A DNA stretch of 64,000 nucleotides from Mycolicibacterium holsaticum DSM 44478 = JCM 12374 (GCF_019645835.1 NZ_CP080998.1:2418001-2482000), one strand, 5' to 3'. Numbered from the stretch's first letter, positions 45,401 through 54,088 are shown. Program-made: numbers and translations. Notes: generated by a model not told the origin, from the sequence alone.

Positions 45401-47459
45401 GTTCATGGGTATCGCCGCGGGGTGTGAGGTCTACGTCGACGTGCTCATCACGTGGGATCCGTTCTTCCTGCGCGCGGGCCTCGGGGTGGTGCTGTGGTTC
45501 GAGTTCTTCGGCAGGCACGAGATCGGTGTGCACCTCGACATCTACACACCCGAGTTCGGCGGCACCGCAACGATCGACCTCGCCATCGTCTCGTTCGAGG
45601 TGAGTTTCGGTGCCGAGATCGGTGAGCCGCCCGCACCGCAGATTTCTGAGTTCATGACCAAGCAACTGGCACTGCCCGCCAATGAGCTTCCGCCCGCAAC
45701 CGGGATCCATCCGGCCGGCGCGCGGGTTCCCGCATTCAACACCGCCGATGCCCCCGGCCTGTTGCGCGTCGAATTCCTCAGCGGCAGAGTCGGGACCGCA
45801 GCCGACGAGGAGTCAGAGCAACAGGAGGGCACCGACCAGGCCGCCCCGGTGCGCCTCGGTCCCGAGTGGAGTTTCCTTGTCCGGACCCGTCTTCCGCTGG
45901 ATCCCGACGATGTGCCTGCCGATGGCGCCGCCTTCCCGCCCGTCGTGGCCGGGGACGTCAACCTGCCGTTGTGCCGGCAGCTGGGACTCACCTCACGGCT
46001 CGCGGTCACCTCGCCGGCGCTCGACGATCCCGAGGTGTCCGATGCGATCGGCCGCGCCTGGGTCACTGACTTCCACCCCGCGGCGACGTTCGGCCCTTCG
46101 CTGCTCGACACCGGCCAGACCGGGACTCAGGCCGCGGCGAAACTCGATTCGGCCACGCCGTCGGTTCCCCTCGTCGAGGGCATGTTCGTCGACTGCGGTC
46201 CCGAGGTTCCCACCGCACCTCCACTTTCGGCTTCGCGGTCGGAGAAGTCGCCCAACAGCGAGGCCTACCCGTTGCCGCTGGGCGACGAAGCCCCGGGTCA
46301 ACTCGTCGGCGTGGCCGACCACTTCTTCTTTGCGGCCGCACCACTGCAGGCCACGGCTCCCAGCGGTGGATCCCGCCGGGACTCCGCGTTGACCGCCCTG
46401 CGTGGCCGCACCCGCGCGCCGCTGACCGCACTCCTCAAGAGCGCCGCACTGCTGAACCCGGTAAAGCACTCCGCAGCAGCACAGTTCAGCGTGGCCGCTA
46501 CCGCGGCCGCGGCGATACCGCACATGTCGCCACCGCTGTCGCCCGCGCGGCCGGTCGAACTACAACCAGTGCGCCTCAAGGTGCTGTCGATACGTTCGGA
46601 TCACGCCACCTCCGGTCGCAAGCTGGAAACCGTCACGTCGCCGGCGAAATTTACCGAGCGGCTGCTCACGGGCACCGCGGGCGCGCGGGGGATATTCCGC
46701 GCGGCGATCGAGGTACCCGCCGGGGAAGCACAGCTGCTCGAGTTCGGCGGTGGTGGCGCTGCGGCCGCGGCGCTTCGGATGTCGGGTCATCAGCACGTGC
46801 GGACGGTCGCGTTCGACCGCGCGGGGGGCGTCGTGCTCGACAGACACGCGCGGGGCGCCGGCTCACTGAAACTGCCCGCGAGCACCGCCACGGTCGCTTT
46901 CATCGGATCGGGAAGTGCCGCAGCACCCGCGACGGCCGGCGTAGAACCCGACACGGCACTGCTTGCGGTCAATCCCCGAAGCTTCCTTGCGCCCGGCTGC
47001 GTCGTGACAACACGGACCCCGCTGCACACCGCTGTCCGCGCGCTCGACGGCATGCCTGGCGCCGAGCTCTTCGCCGGTGCGCGCTCGGTGGATGTCTCTT
47101 TCCAGGCCTTGAAGAAGGCCGCGGCTCTCATCATCCGGGTCGTGCCCGTCGTCGAGCGCCCCGGACCCGCTGAGCGTCAGGTGCGTTGGCGTGCGATCGG
47201 GGCGCGATTGCGCGACCTCGTTCCCGTCGTCGGTGCCGACGCGGTGAGCCTCACGATGGCGGTGGCCGCCGACCGGGCCTGGCGACTCGAGATCGACCTC
47301 GGCCCGGAATGGCGGCTCGACGGCATCGCGGTCGTCCCCGGTGGCACCGAGGCGCTGGTCGCTCAACTGCGTCGCGGCGGCGGGCGTGACCTTGTGGACG
47401 ACGCGATAGCACCCCCCAGCGAGCTGGTCACGAAGGTGAACGTGGAGGCGCGAGCATGA
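42477..47459 (+). CDS. giant DUF6603-type protein, core of the uncharacterised operon
   Basis: 1660 aa, no signal peptide, no conventional membrane helix. About residues 590-1060 have the long run of alternating hydrophobic/polar strands and the GGFGFNRALPNPE-type turn (after FFMTGVAG) that I associate with the DUF6603 family: FGPLEIAALLVDLREESFAV, FGLITGR-like FGFITGRVVVAIAFG, LGMASFSLEPLAYIEIGILT, AGLGVVLWFEFFGRHEIGVH. The first 580 residues are mixed alpha/beta with several Trp/Pro-rich segments; residues about 1090-1430 are Pro/Ala/Ser-rich linker-like; the last 220 contain another beta domain (EVPAGEAQLLEFGGGGAAA, VSFQALKKAAALIIRVVPVVE). Function unknown; an extended beta-scaffold is suggested. 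Overlaps the next gene as ATGA. Confidence 0.8.
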   Translation: MVNFDIALIELGKLIGFFDPGGTVRWVWFGKPIEEALETLPAERQRIGLMLQSLLPDPVPEGGAFAGTQDDPDHQWQPVLMIDAINGGFGVTWSMPVGEPLVIGIGAKASDIGGQPIDLAVLAKVLRIDGGSADHAFGDVEFAGTFPVPDFLTSGELNGAISATANPLEASVDLTAEANILPAPNGRTMSYVSGQSSPEILGWDAARLAVFVLKAFIAQRAATGSEPFFERVLEHVFPMLGDPPDPIMPFPIVDEMGEPVDFTIWSNSVLQGEDAAGPLTFLWHLRALLTGNEDPQFWPGSMFFPLIDGPLTGNPPTMADALDGQQYPPAAPGAGAWVGVLTDPPDAFTLVIDLWNAASQRHRIPIAKWDGTNLIRPPLQLNPLDLVGFGTSEVMFASGELILVSHTVPDGPLQGVFAIALALAQNQPPAIVLKTPAAFPDLAFPPDATALAADLTSSIVIVASEGTEFEALTTALSSVVNDAIRGQTPSAQEMLATLVAIASKATGGTGNDVVVPVDDVELTVGLDGADHLTAGVAYGPVTSGGDDPDLVIGKFSAGVDIVLGSDDRVLDGFQVGFEDMRLGDRGSGGGIVASLIPDMREMPGFGLQLVYSASLEPPVTLTGGGKIPIQRTFGPLEIAALLVDLREESFAVGLDLGFELGPIMVAAYELGLEIRFEDGAVTPFLHGLGLAMDTETIKLGGFFAAVETPQGQTDYVGGAVVSVAGYFELSAIGGYTQLPDDDPSLFIFASLVAPLGGPPWFFMTGVAGGFGFNRALPNPELMLDHPFLKVMRGELAVSGDAATSLKELSLLFAPEEGQFWIAAGIQFISFGFITGRVVVAIAFGHRFSFTILGMASFSLEPLAYIEIGILTTVDEEHFVLRASLSPNSYILHPDIFSLQGDIALCAWYAPPHDGDFLFSIGGYHPEFKKPDHYPELVRVGAKATLYEFVHLSVEVFFACTPQALMAGAKAALWGEFMGIAAGCEVYVDVLITWDPFFLRAGLGVVLWFEFFGRHEIGVHLDIYTPEFGGTATIDLAIVSFEVSFGAEIGEPPAPQISEFMTKQLALPANELPPATGIHPAGARVPAFNTADAPGLLRVEFLSGRVGTAADEESEQQEGTDQAAPVRLGPEWSFLVRTRLPLDPDDVPADGAAFPPVVAGDVNLPLCRQLGLTSRLAVTSPALDDPEVSDAIGRAWVTDFHPAATFGPSLLDTGQTGTQAAAKLDSATPSVPLVEGMFVDCGPEVPTAPPLSASRSEKSPNSEAYPLPLGDEAPGQLVGVADHFFFAAAPLQATAPSGGSRRDSALTALRGRTRAPLTALLKSAALLNPVKHSAAAQFSVAATAAAAIPHMSPPLSPARPVELQPVRLKVLSIRSDHATSGRKLETVTSPAKFTERLLTGTAGARGIFRAAIEVPAGEAQLLEFGGGGAAAAALRMSGHQHVRTVAFDRAGGVVLDRHARGAGSLKLPASTATVAFIGSGSAAAPATAGVEPDTALLAVNPRSFLAPGCVVTTRTPLHTAVRALDGMPGAELFAGARSVDVSFQALKKAAALIIRVVPVVERPGPAERQVRWRAIGARLRDLVPVVGADAVSLTMAVAADRAWRLEIDLGPEWRLDGIAVVPGGTEALVAQLRRGGGRDLVDDAIAPPSELVTKVNVEARA

Positions 47460-48997
47460 ACCAGGTCTTCTCGAGGATGATGCCGGTCGCTCGGGCCGGT
47501 GTTCCCGTCACGATCACCCCGATGCAGACGCTTGACCCGAAAGACTCGCAGGCACAGGACAGCTCGCTTCTCGAGCTGACCGGGCCCGACACCATCCACG
47601 TCCAGATCGACGGCCCGCAGGCCTCGTTGACCGCCGACCTCATCGCGGGTGTCTATCCGGCCCCCGGCAGCGAGACCTCACCCGACGAGTTTCTGCCGCA
47701 CATCGCGTTCAACCGGCGCACGCTTCCATGGGAACGCCAAGGGCCCCAGCCCGACCGGGAGGTGCCGTGGCTGGCGCTCCTGGTGTTTTCCGAAGCTGAT
47801 TTTGCGACCGTGACCCCGTCAGTGCGTGGTGGTCCGTTCCGGGGGCAGCCGCAGCAGGCCCCGACCGTCAGCGTCGACAAGTTCGCCGTTGTGGACACGC
47901 CCGAGCCCACCCGGAACCACCTCGTGAACACGCTCGGAATCCCTGGTGATGCACAGGTCAGCACGCTCACCGTGCCCAACAGTGTGTTGCGCAAGGTGAT
48001 GCCCAAGGTCGACGAACTCCCGCTGCTGTGTCACGTCAAACGCAGCGTCGTGGCCGGCGTCGAGACCGACCACGCGATCGTCGTTGCGAACCGGTTGCCC
48101 AACGCCGCGGCGCCGGAGGGGGAGCGGGCGCCCCTGCACCTCGCCGTGCTCGTCTCGGTGGAAAGGTGGGCGCAGCTGTTCCCGGTGGGGCCGCAGCCCC
48201 CGGTCATCACGGGCACCACGACGCTGCTCGTGCTGCACCACTGGACATTCCGACCGTACGCCGGTGGCGACTTCGAGCAGGTTGTCAAGGCGATCCGGTA
48301 CCGGCCCAACGGCGGTGTCCTGCGGTTCGGCAATCTTCCGGCCGACGTCGCCGAGGGCGAGGACGCGCCGCTGTCGGGTGACTTTCAGTCATTGCTCAAC
48401 CCGAGCGGTACCTTCATCACGCCGCTCGAGCACGATCAGGACGTCGGCGCCGCCACCTACCGCGGACCGCTCCGGCCGTTCGGCCCGCAGCCGCGCAGTT
48501 CCGCATTCGCGATCGCCGCCGCGCCAAGCGAATTCGCAGACGCTCCGCAAGGGGCGCCGCTGGAGTATTCGCACGCCGCGGCGTTCGAGCTGGGCCGGCT
48601 GCTCGCGCTGGCCGATCCGGCGATCCTCGAGGACCTGCGTGACATCCGCGCGACCGCCAAGCAACCCGTCGAGCCGCCGGACCTGGTGAACCAGTTGCCC
48701 GATGCCCTCCAGAAGCCCGACTGGGTGCAGAACCCGCAATGGGTCGACGAGCCGTGGCAGGACTTCGGCGGCCAGAGCCTGGTCAAAGACCAGACTCAGT
48801 TCCTCGCGCGGGGTGTGGCCGATCCGAGCGGCCTGGCCGACCATCTCGACAAGTGGAACCTCGGTGACATCGTCTCGACGGTGACCGGCATCGGAGCGGT
48901 GGTGAGCGCACCGGTCACAGCGGTCAATATTGGCTCGATCACCGCCGACCAACTCGCGGTTGAGTTCGCCGACGTCGCCGAAGCGGCGCAGGAGTAG
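47456..48997 (+). CDS. uncharacterised 513-aa protein of the operon
   Basis: 513 aa; not recognised. Soluble, beta-rich first half with distinctive blocks FLPHIAFNRRTLPWERQGP, VPWLALLVFSEADFATV, LPLLCHVKRSVVAG, HAIVVANRLPNAAAPEGERA, LHLAVLVSVERW and TLLVLHHWTFRPYAGGDFEQV; the second half (about residue 350 onward) is more helical with HAAAFELGRLLALADPAILEDLRDIRATA. There is no P-loop, protease, nuclease or glycosidase motif that I can see. It overlaps the giant gene by four bases and is followed four bases later by the 320-aa gene. Confidence 0.75.
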   Translation: MNQVFSRMMPVARAGVPVTITPMQTLDPKDSQAQDSSLLELTGPDTIHVQIDGPQASLTADLIAGVYPAPGSETSPDEFLPHIAFNRRTLPWERQGPQPDREVPWLALLVFSEADFATVTPSVRGGPFRGQPQQAPTVSVDKFAVVDTPEPTRNHLVNTLGIPGDAQVSTLTVPNSVLRKVMPKVDELPLLCHVKRSVVAGVETDHAIVVANRLPNAAAPEGERAPLHLAVLVSVERWAQLFPVGPQPPVITGTTTLLVLHHWTFRPYAGGDFEQVVKAIRYRPNGGVLRFGNLPADVAEGEDAPLSGDFQSLLNPSGTFITPLEHDQDVGAATYRGPLRPFGPQPRSSAFAIAAAPSEFADAPQGAPLEYSHAAAFELGRLLALADPAILEDLRDIRATAKQPVEPPDLVNQLPDALQKPDWVQNPQWVDEPWQDFGGQSLVKDQTQFLARGVADPSGLADHLDKWNLGDIVSTVTGIGAVVSAPVTAVNIGSITADQLAVEFADVAEAAQE

Positions 48998-49001
48998 CGA
49001 T

Positions 49002-49964
49002 ATGGCCCAGAACGAGCATCTGTCACCGAAGACCGGGGTGGAAGCCGTCGTCACGACGGTGGGCGAGTACGCGGTTACCGCGACTACCGATGGCCTCGAA
49101 TTCGCCTCGCCGTCAAGCACTCCCGATTGGTTCATCAACGGAATCAAGATGTCGGCGCGGCTCGTCGAGTTCCTCACAGACATCCGCCTGCTTCGGCGCA
49201 TCCCGCTGAGCTATCTGGTGCCCGACGCCCGGCTGCTGCCGCCCGAGTCGATCCGGTTCTTTCACGTCAACCAGACGTGGGTCGACCGGGTCATCGACGG
49301 TGTCGTGTCCAACACCAATCTCGGCACGGTCGACTTCCACCGTTCGCTGACGGTGCTGCAAGCGATCCGCGAGCAGGTGAACCCGGCCGAGGGTCAGATG
49401 ACCGGCATGCTGATACGTTCCGAACTCGTCCGGCGCTGGCCGAAGATGATTGTCCGGGCATACAGCGTCGCCGACGCCGAAGCGGACTCCGAACAGAACA
49501 TCGTCGAAACCCTGCGCGCCGAGCCGGTCTCGCGCGATGTCTTCATCGCCCTGTTCGACGGCGAGCCCGCGTCGGTGCATCTTCGGGAGCCGTTCGAGGG
49601 GGTCCGGTACGGCGTCGAGTTCGACGACAACCGCCCCGTTGGGCAGGAATACACTGTCGACCGACGGAATCCCGACGGCAGTGAGGCGACCGGCTCGCAC
49701 GTCATCGGCTTCCACGATCAGAACCGCAGAACGATCGATGTCCGCAAACTCAGTGATGACATCGTCCCGGGCTCTGCCGTCGGTGATTCCCGCGCCGTGG
49801 CGTTGCACCTCGAGCAGCGCCCCTATATCCAGGTGTTTCGGCAGCCGTCCGCCGAAAGCGGGGGATCCAAACCGGCTCCACCAGAGGGGCTTCTGCTGCG
49901 CAACGGCCACCGGGTGAACCTGAAGTTCGCCGAGCATGCGCTCTTCCGAACCGAACCCGACTGA
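49002..49964 (+). CDS. uncharacterised 320-aa protein of the operon
   Basis: 320 aa; not recognised. ATG 49002 is preceded by GGAG at 48991-48994. N-terminal region AVVTTVGEYAVTATTDGLEF then an amphipathic block DWFINGIKMSARLVEFLTDIRLLRRIPLSYLVPDARLLPPE; centre with IRFFHVNQTWVDRVIDGVVSNTNLG and SLTVLQAIREQVNP; later beta strands MIVRAYSVADAEAD, RDVFIALFDGEPASVHLREPFEG, and a C-terminal NLKFAEHALF. The DARLLPPESIRFFHVNQTW segment hints at a protein-protein docking surface. No catalytic motif or membrane segment. Confidence 0.75.
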   Translation: MAQNEHLSPKTGVEAVVTTVGEYAVTATTDGLEFASPSSTPDWFINGIKMSARLVEFLTDIRLLRRIPLSYLVPDARLLPPESIRFFHVNQTWVDRVIDGVVSNTNLGTVDFHRSLTVLQAIREQVNPAEGQMTGMLIRSELVRRWPKMIVRAYSVADAEADSEQNIVETLRAEPVSRDVFIALFDGEPASVHLREPFEGVRYGVEFDDNRPVGQEYTVDRRNPDGSEATGSHVIGFHDQNRRTIDVRKLSDDIVPGSAVGDSRAVALHLEQRPYIQVFRQPSAESGGSKPAPPEGLLLRNGHRVNLKFAEHALFRTEPD

Positions 49965-49973
49965 GGAGCCACG

Positions 49974-52900
49974 ATGCCCAAGCGGACAAAGACCGTGCCG
50001 ATCGATGTCGCCGCCCGCGTGGTCGGCGCGGCGACGACCGTTCCGCTGCTCAGCGACCCGCCGTTCACCGCCACCGGTGTGCTCGAACGCGGCATCCACC
50101 TGCACTGGGCGCTTCCGGATGCACTGGCCAAAGCCGACGCCCAGAAGTCACGCCCGCCCAGGTTCCGCGGGGTCCCCGATCTGTGGCTCGTCGTGCGCTT
50201 CAACCCGGTCAGCGGCAATGCGGCGCGCACGCATCGGGAATGGATCGTCGACTCGGTCGCCGAGGCGGTGACGCCGCTGGCCGAGTGGCAACCGCCGGCG
50301 GGCCGGGCCGCCGACCGCATCCACACCGCACCCGGTGTGCTGGCCCGCGTCGCACCCGGCTGGGGCGAGTGGGCCCTCGACGAACCGTTCGACCAACTCA
50401 CCACCGCGTACTACCCGAGTTGCCGCAGGCGCCTGGGGTTTCACGACGATCTGGCCGATCTCGGCTCGACGCCGTCCGGGACGGTGAGCTACGCGGTCGT
50501 CGGCTGGTACTCGTCCACATCGTTCGACCCGTTCTACCGCACGCTGCTGCGGCGCCTCGACAAGCTCGGGCACCGCGCCGATCTGAAAAGCTTCACCGAG
50601 TTCGCGGTGCCGGTGGCCAACGGGGCGGTCGTTGCGGAACCGTCGTGGAACCCGCAGCTCAGCGTCAAGGACATGCCGCCACCACCGGCGGCCGAGACGA
50701 CGATGCTGCTCGCCGACGCCGACTTCACCGATGAGCTGCTGCGGAGCAGCGTGACCGCGACGCGGACGCTTGCGGATGCGTTCCAATCCAACGGAGGCAC
50801 AGCACAACACGTCGTGGTCGACGCGCTCATGCCCGCGGCTCACCAAGCCCACACGGTGCTGCACGGCTCGATCGTCGGCGTGCCGGTCCGGCAGACAAGG
50901 TTGATCGGCTTTTCGTCGCTCAAGACGGACGGGGTTGCCCTCTATCCAAACCTGCAGCGGGCCATGGCGGACGTCGCTGCGCGTACCGGGGCCGACACGG
51001 AGGTGGACTACCTCGACATGATGCTGGGCAAGCTCGGACAGCAGTCGGGTACGGTAGGCGGGGTCATCGATCTGCCCGGCGCACAACATGCGCGCACTTT
51101 CCAGGGGGTGCCCGGCCGCTCGACATGGTTTGCGCGGCTGGACATCTATCCGAAGCTCAACCTGCAGAACCTCGGGTTCACCCTCGCCGATCTCGGTGGT
51201 TCGGCCGCCGTGCCGGTGATGGGAAACTGGTTGGACCTGATCGCGAGGTCGGCCGCGATCGCAGCCCCGACCGCGGATCAGCTGCAGAGCCAGATCCCCG
51301 ACGCCGTCCTCAGCGAGCCCCCGCAGGCACAACCCTCCGGGCCCAGCGACGGCGAAATCATCGAGTGGATCGGCGATCTGCGCGCCGCGTTCGCCACCGC
51401 ACAGCACGAGTCAACGCATCCGATCGACCCCAGGCTCGTGCGTGTACAGGACCATCGCCGCAACGCCGCGCCGAGCATGCTGGGACCCTCGGCCGACGGC
51501 TCGGGTCCCGCACAGGCGGGCTGGTGGCTCGACCTCGGAGATCCGAATGCCCCAATCGACCTCGCGCAGAACCGCATTCACCGTGTACTCGCGGAGCTGT
51601 ACCGTTCGATCGCCGGCGCCCGGGTGCACCTCCCGGACACCGGGCACCTCTTTGAGGTCCCCGGCCCGCGGTGGTACCGGCCGTGGGCGCCGCACCTCGT
51701 GCTCTACGGCGCCAAGCGGCAGTTCCGCCACGGAGCCGACGGACGGTTCCGGCTCGACGGCCACCTCGACACACGGTTCGCCGGCGAGCTGATGGTCGGT
51801 CTGCGCGTCGGCGGCCACACCGTGCTCGGCAGCGAATTACTCGCTGACACCGCCGCGTTCAGAGTCTCCGGACTGCCGGATACGGTATCCGGCCTCGTCG
51901 CGGAGCACGCGCTGACCGACGCGGCGAACGCGCCGATCATGACGCGCGTCGCGCACCGGACCGGTGACGGCGGCCAGAAGCCCACCGCGGCTCAACTGAC
52001 CGCGGCCGCACGCTCGATCTGGCTCAACCGCGGCGGTCTACTCGACGACGAGCAGGCCGAGGCGATCGCCGCGATCGAGCCCATCGGAACGCCATCGAGC
52101 GCGGTTGGGCTGCAGGCGTGGCGTGACTGGTACGGTCCGCTCTTCCTCGACACCGAAGCCACCCACCGGCGCAAGCGGTTCAACGACGCGTGGGCACTGC
52201 CGCCGGAGCATGTCGAGACGGTCGACCGGGACCCGGTCGTCGCGCCGGACCGCGAGCAGGTCGTGACCGAGCGGCATGTCGCCACCGTGACCGTCGCCAA
52301 CGTGTTGCGCGAGACTCTGGTCACCGAAGCCGTCAACGGTCCCGACGGAAACCCGATGCCGAAAAAGCCTGCGCCCAACGGGGTGGACGCCGGCACATTC
52401 GACGCACTTGATGTGGTGTCGGCGTCGCTGACCGGCCTTGACGATGCACTCGCCGCCGAGGGGCAGCGCGAGCAGGGCGGGTTTCTGCACATGAACCGCA
52501 TCCGCGTCTACGACACGTTCGGGGCATCTGCGGGCTGGTCGAGCGCCAGCACAACGCTGGACCCGTTGCCGGAGTGGGCGACGGCGATGCCCGCTCGGCT
52601 CACCACTTGGGGGCGGCTGAATCTGCGGTTGCAGTCGGCCGCGGACCTCGATGTCGAGGCCACGCCGTTCGACTCACCGATCTGTGGATTTCTGTTGCCG
52701 GACTTCGTGGATCAAGCACTCGAGGTCTACGACGCCGACGGTCAACCGGTCGGCCAACTCACCGCGACCGACCCGATCGACGGAGATCTGGGCCCGGTCG
52801 ACGCCACGACGCTCACGGTCGACTTCACGCCGTTGCCATGGGTCACCGTGCCCGACGGAGAACCGACGACCGCCGCGATCACGAACGCGACCCTGCGCCG

Positions 52901-53750
52901 GTTCGTCGAGGCGGTGGTAGCGCAATCACTCACCGTGGCAGCCGGTGCGCCCGGATGGCACGAAACCGGCTTCACCGCAATGCTTCGCGTGTTCGACACG
53001 GTCCGTTCGACGCTCGAGCCCACCGTCAAGCATGCCGACGGTTGTGTGCGGCTGCTCGGGGATCCCGTGGTCGTGCTTCGCGCAAGAGCAGCATTCGAGG
53101 CGTCCGACGCGACGGTCACGCAGCTACGAGAGGGACCGCCGACGATCACCGATGCATCTTCGCTGCCGGTGCTGCGGGTAAGGATCGGTGATGTGACGCG
53201 GCCTGAGGACGGTGTGCTGGGGTGCTTCCTGGATGCTGCGACACCGGCCGACGCACGGTTCGCGCCGCCGACACTGGAGGCGGCTGAGAAGGCGGTGCTC
53301 AACCAGATGGTGACGAGCGCGGGGCTTCAGAAGACGCGCGCGATCACCCACCCGTTCGTGGCTGGGCAGGTCTCGGAGTTCGACGTTCCAGCGAACCAGC
53401 CGCTCGACCTCGTCGTGCTCGCTGATACCCGGGGCAGCATCTACGCCACCTGCGGGGTGCTCCCGCGCAAGAACATCGTGATGCCAAAGGACTTCATCGA
53501 GCCGGCCCTTGCCCGACTACGGCCGACCTTCCGGGTGGGGCCGATCCTGGGATTCGAGCGCGATGAGAAGGTCGTGCCCGTGATGCCGGCGCCGTTCATC
53601 GAGGGGTTGCGTGCGACGTTCGTACACGACGACGACGCGACCTTCCCGGAGGTGCCGATTCCACCCGTGCTGGGTGTGGGGGAGTTGCCACCCGCGCGGG
53701 CGCGGCTGACCGAGGGCTGGGCACGCATGGTGCCTCAGGAGCCGGGATAA
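49974..53750 (+). CDS. uncharacterised 1258-aa protein, last gene of the operon
   Basis: 1258 aa; not recognised. ATG 49974 follows GAGGAGCC. The N-terminus has a distinctive ATGVLERGIHLHWALPDALA then RGVPDLWLVVRFNPV. Middle parts alternate beta-rich and helical sections (MTRVAHRTGDGG and a long LTAAARSIWLNRGGLLDDEQAEAIAAIE segment), and there is a late beta domain ending IYATCGVLPRKNIVMPKDF and FIEGLRATFVHDDDATFPE. No signal peptide, no transmembrane helix, no common enzyme signature. Length and the repeated small sheet-like blocks suggest a large structural or adhesive protein. Stops eleven bases before an amine oxidase fragment on the other strand. Confidence 0.75.
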   Translation: MPKRTKTVPIDVAARVVGAATTVPLLSDPPFTATGVLERGIHLHWALPDALAKADAQKSRPPRFRGVPDLWLVVRFNPVSGNAARTHREWIVDSVAEAVTPLAEWQPPAGRAADRIHTAPGVLARVAPGWGEWALDEPFDQLTTAYYPSCRRRLGFHDDLADLGSTPSGTVSYAVVGWYSSTSFDPFYRTLLRRLDKLGHRADLKSFTEFAVPVANGAVVAEPSWNPQLSVKDMPPPPAAETTMLLADADFTDELLRSSVTATRTLADAFQSNGGTAQHVVVDALMPAAHQAHTVLHGSIVGVPVRQTRLIGFSSLKTDGVALYPNLQRAMADVAARTGADTEVDYLDMMLGKLGQQSGTVGGVIDLPGAQHARTFQGVPGRSTWFARLDIYPKLNLQNLGFTLADLGGSAAVPVMGNWLDLIARSAAIAAPTADQLQSQIPDAVLSEPPQAQPSGPSDGEIIEWIGDLRAAFATAQHESTHPIDPRLVRVQDHRRNAAPSMLGPSADGSGPAQAGWWLDLGDPNAPIDLAQNRIHRVLAELYRSIAGARVHLPDTGHLFEVPGPRWYRPWAPHLVLYGAKRQFRHGADGRFRLDGHLDTRFAGELMVGLRVGGHTVLGSELLADTAAFRVSGLPDTVSGLVAEHALTDAANAPIMTRVAHRTGDGGQKPTAAQLTAAARSIWLNRGGLLDDEQAEAIAAIEPIGTPSSAVGLQAWRDWYGPLFLDTEATHRRKRFNDAWALPPEHVETVDRDPVVAPDREQVVTERHVATVTVANVLRETLVTEAVNGPDGNPMPKKPAPNGVDAGTFDALDVVSASLTGLDDALAAEGQREQGGFLHMNRIRVYDTFGASAGWSSASTTLDPLPEWATAMPARLTTWGRLNLRLQSAADLDVEATPFDSPICGFLLPDFVDQALEVYDADGQPVGQLTATDPIDGDLGPVDATTLTVDFTPLPWVTVPDGEPTTAAITNATLRRFVEAVVAQSLTVAAGAPGWHETGFTAMLRVFDTVRSTLEPTVKHADGCVRLLGDPVVVLRARAAFEASDATVTQLREGPPTITDASSLPVLRVRIGDVTRPEDGVLGCFLDAATPADARFAPPTLEAAEKAVLNQMVTSAGLQKTRAITHPFVAGQVSEFDVPANQPLDLVVLADTRGSIYATCGVLPRKNIVMPKDFIEPALARLRPTFRVGPILGFERDEKVVPVMPAPFIEGLRATFVHDDDATFPEVPIPPVLGVGELPPARARLTEGWARMVPQEPG

Positions 53751-53760
53751 ACCGCGGGTT

Positions 53761-54068
53761 TCACAGCGCGGGGAGTACGTTGGCTGCGGCGCGTTCGCCC
53801 GAGGACACCGCGCCGTCCATGTAGCCCATGGACTCCACTGCGGTTTCCGCGCGCGGATGCGCTTGTGGTTGGGCCCGATCCATTGATCGCCGACTTCGAC
53901 CACCGCGTCGCCGAAAGCAGCGCCGAGGCGGTGGTTCAGCGTGCGCCCGCCGACACGGTCGCGGGCTTCCAACACAGCGACGTCCACGCCGGCGCGACGC
54001 AGAATTCGGGCGGCGGTCAATCCTGCCAGGCCGGCCCCGATCACCGCGACGTCCGTGTCGATGTGCAT
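53761..54068 (-). pseudogene. flavin monoamine oxidase reduced to its two ends
   Basis: From ATG 54068 (behind GGGAGGCAGG) the frame gives MHIDTDVAVIGAGLAGLTAA, RILRRAGVDVAVLEARDRVG and GRTLNHRLGAAFGDAVVEVG: the N-terminal FAD site of a flavin monoamine oxidase. After about 68 residues, near 53860, the sequence jumps, in another frame, to TAVESMGYMDGAVSSGERAA then ANVLPAL and a stop at 53761, the characteristic C-terminus of the same enzyme. About 350 residues between are missing. The product cannot be functional. It lies between the unknown operon and an alpha/beta hydrolase. Confidence 0.88.
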
Positions 54069-54088
54069 CCTGCCTCCCACGGGGGAGT

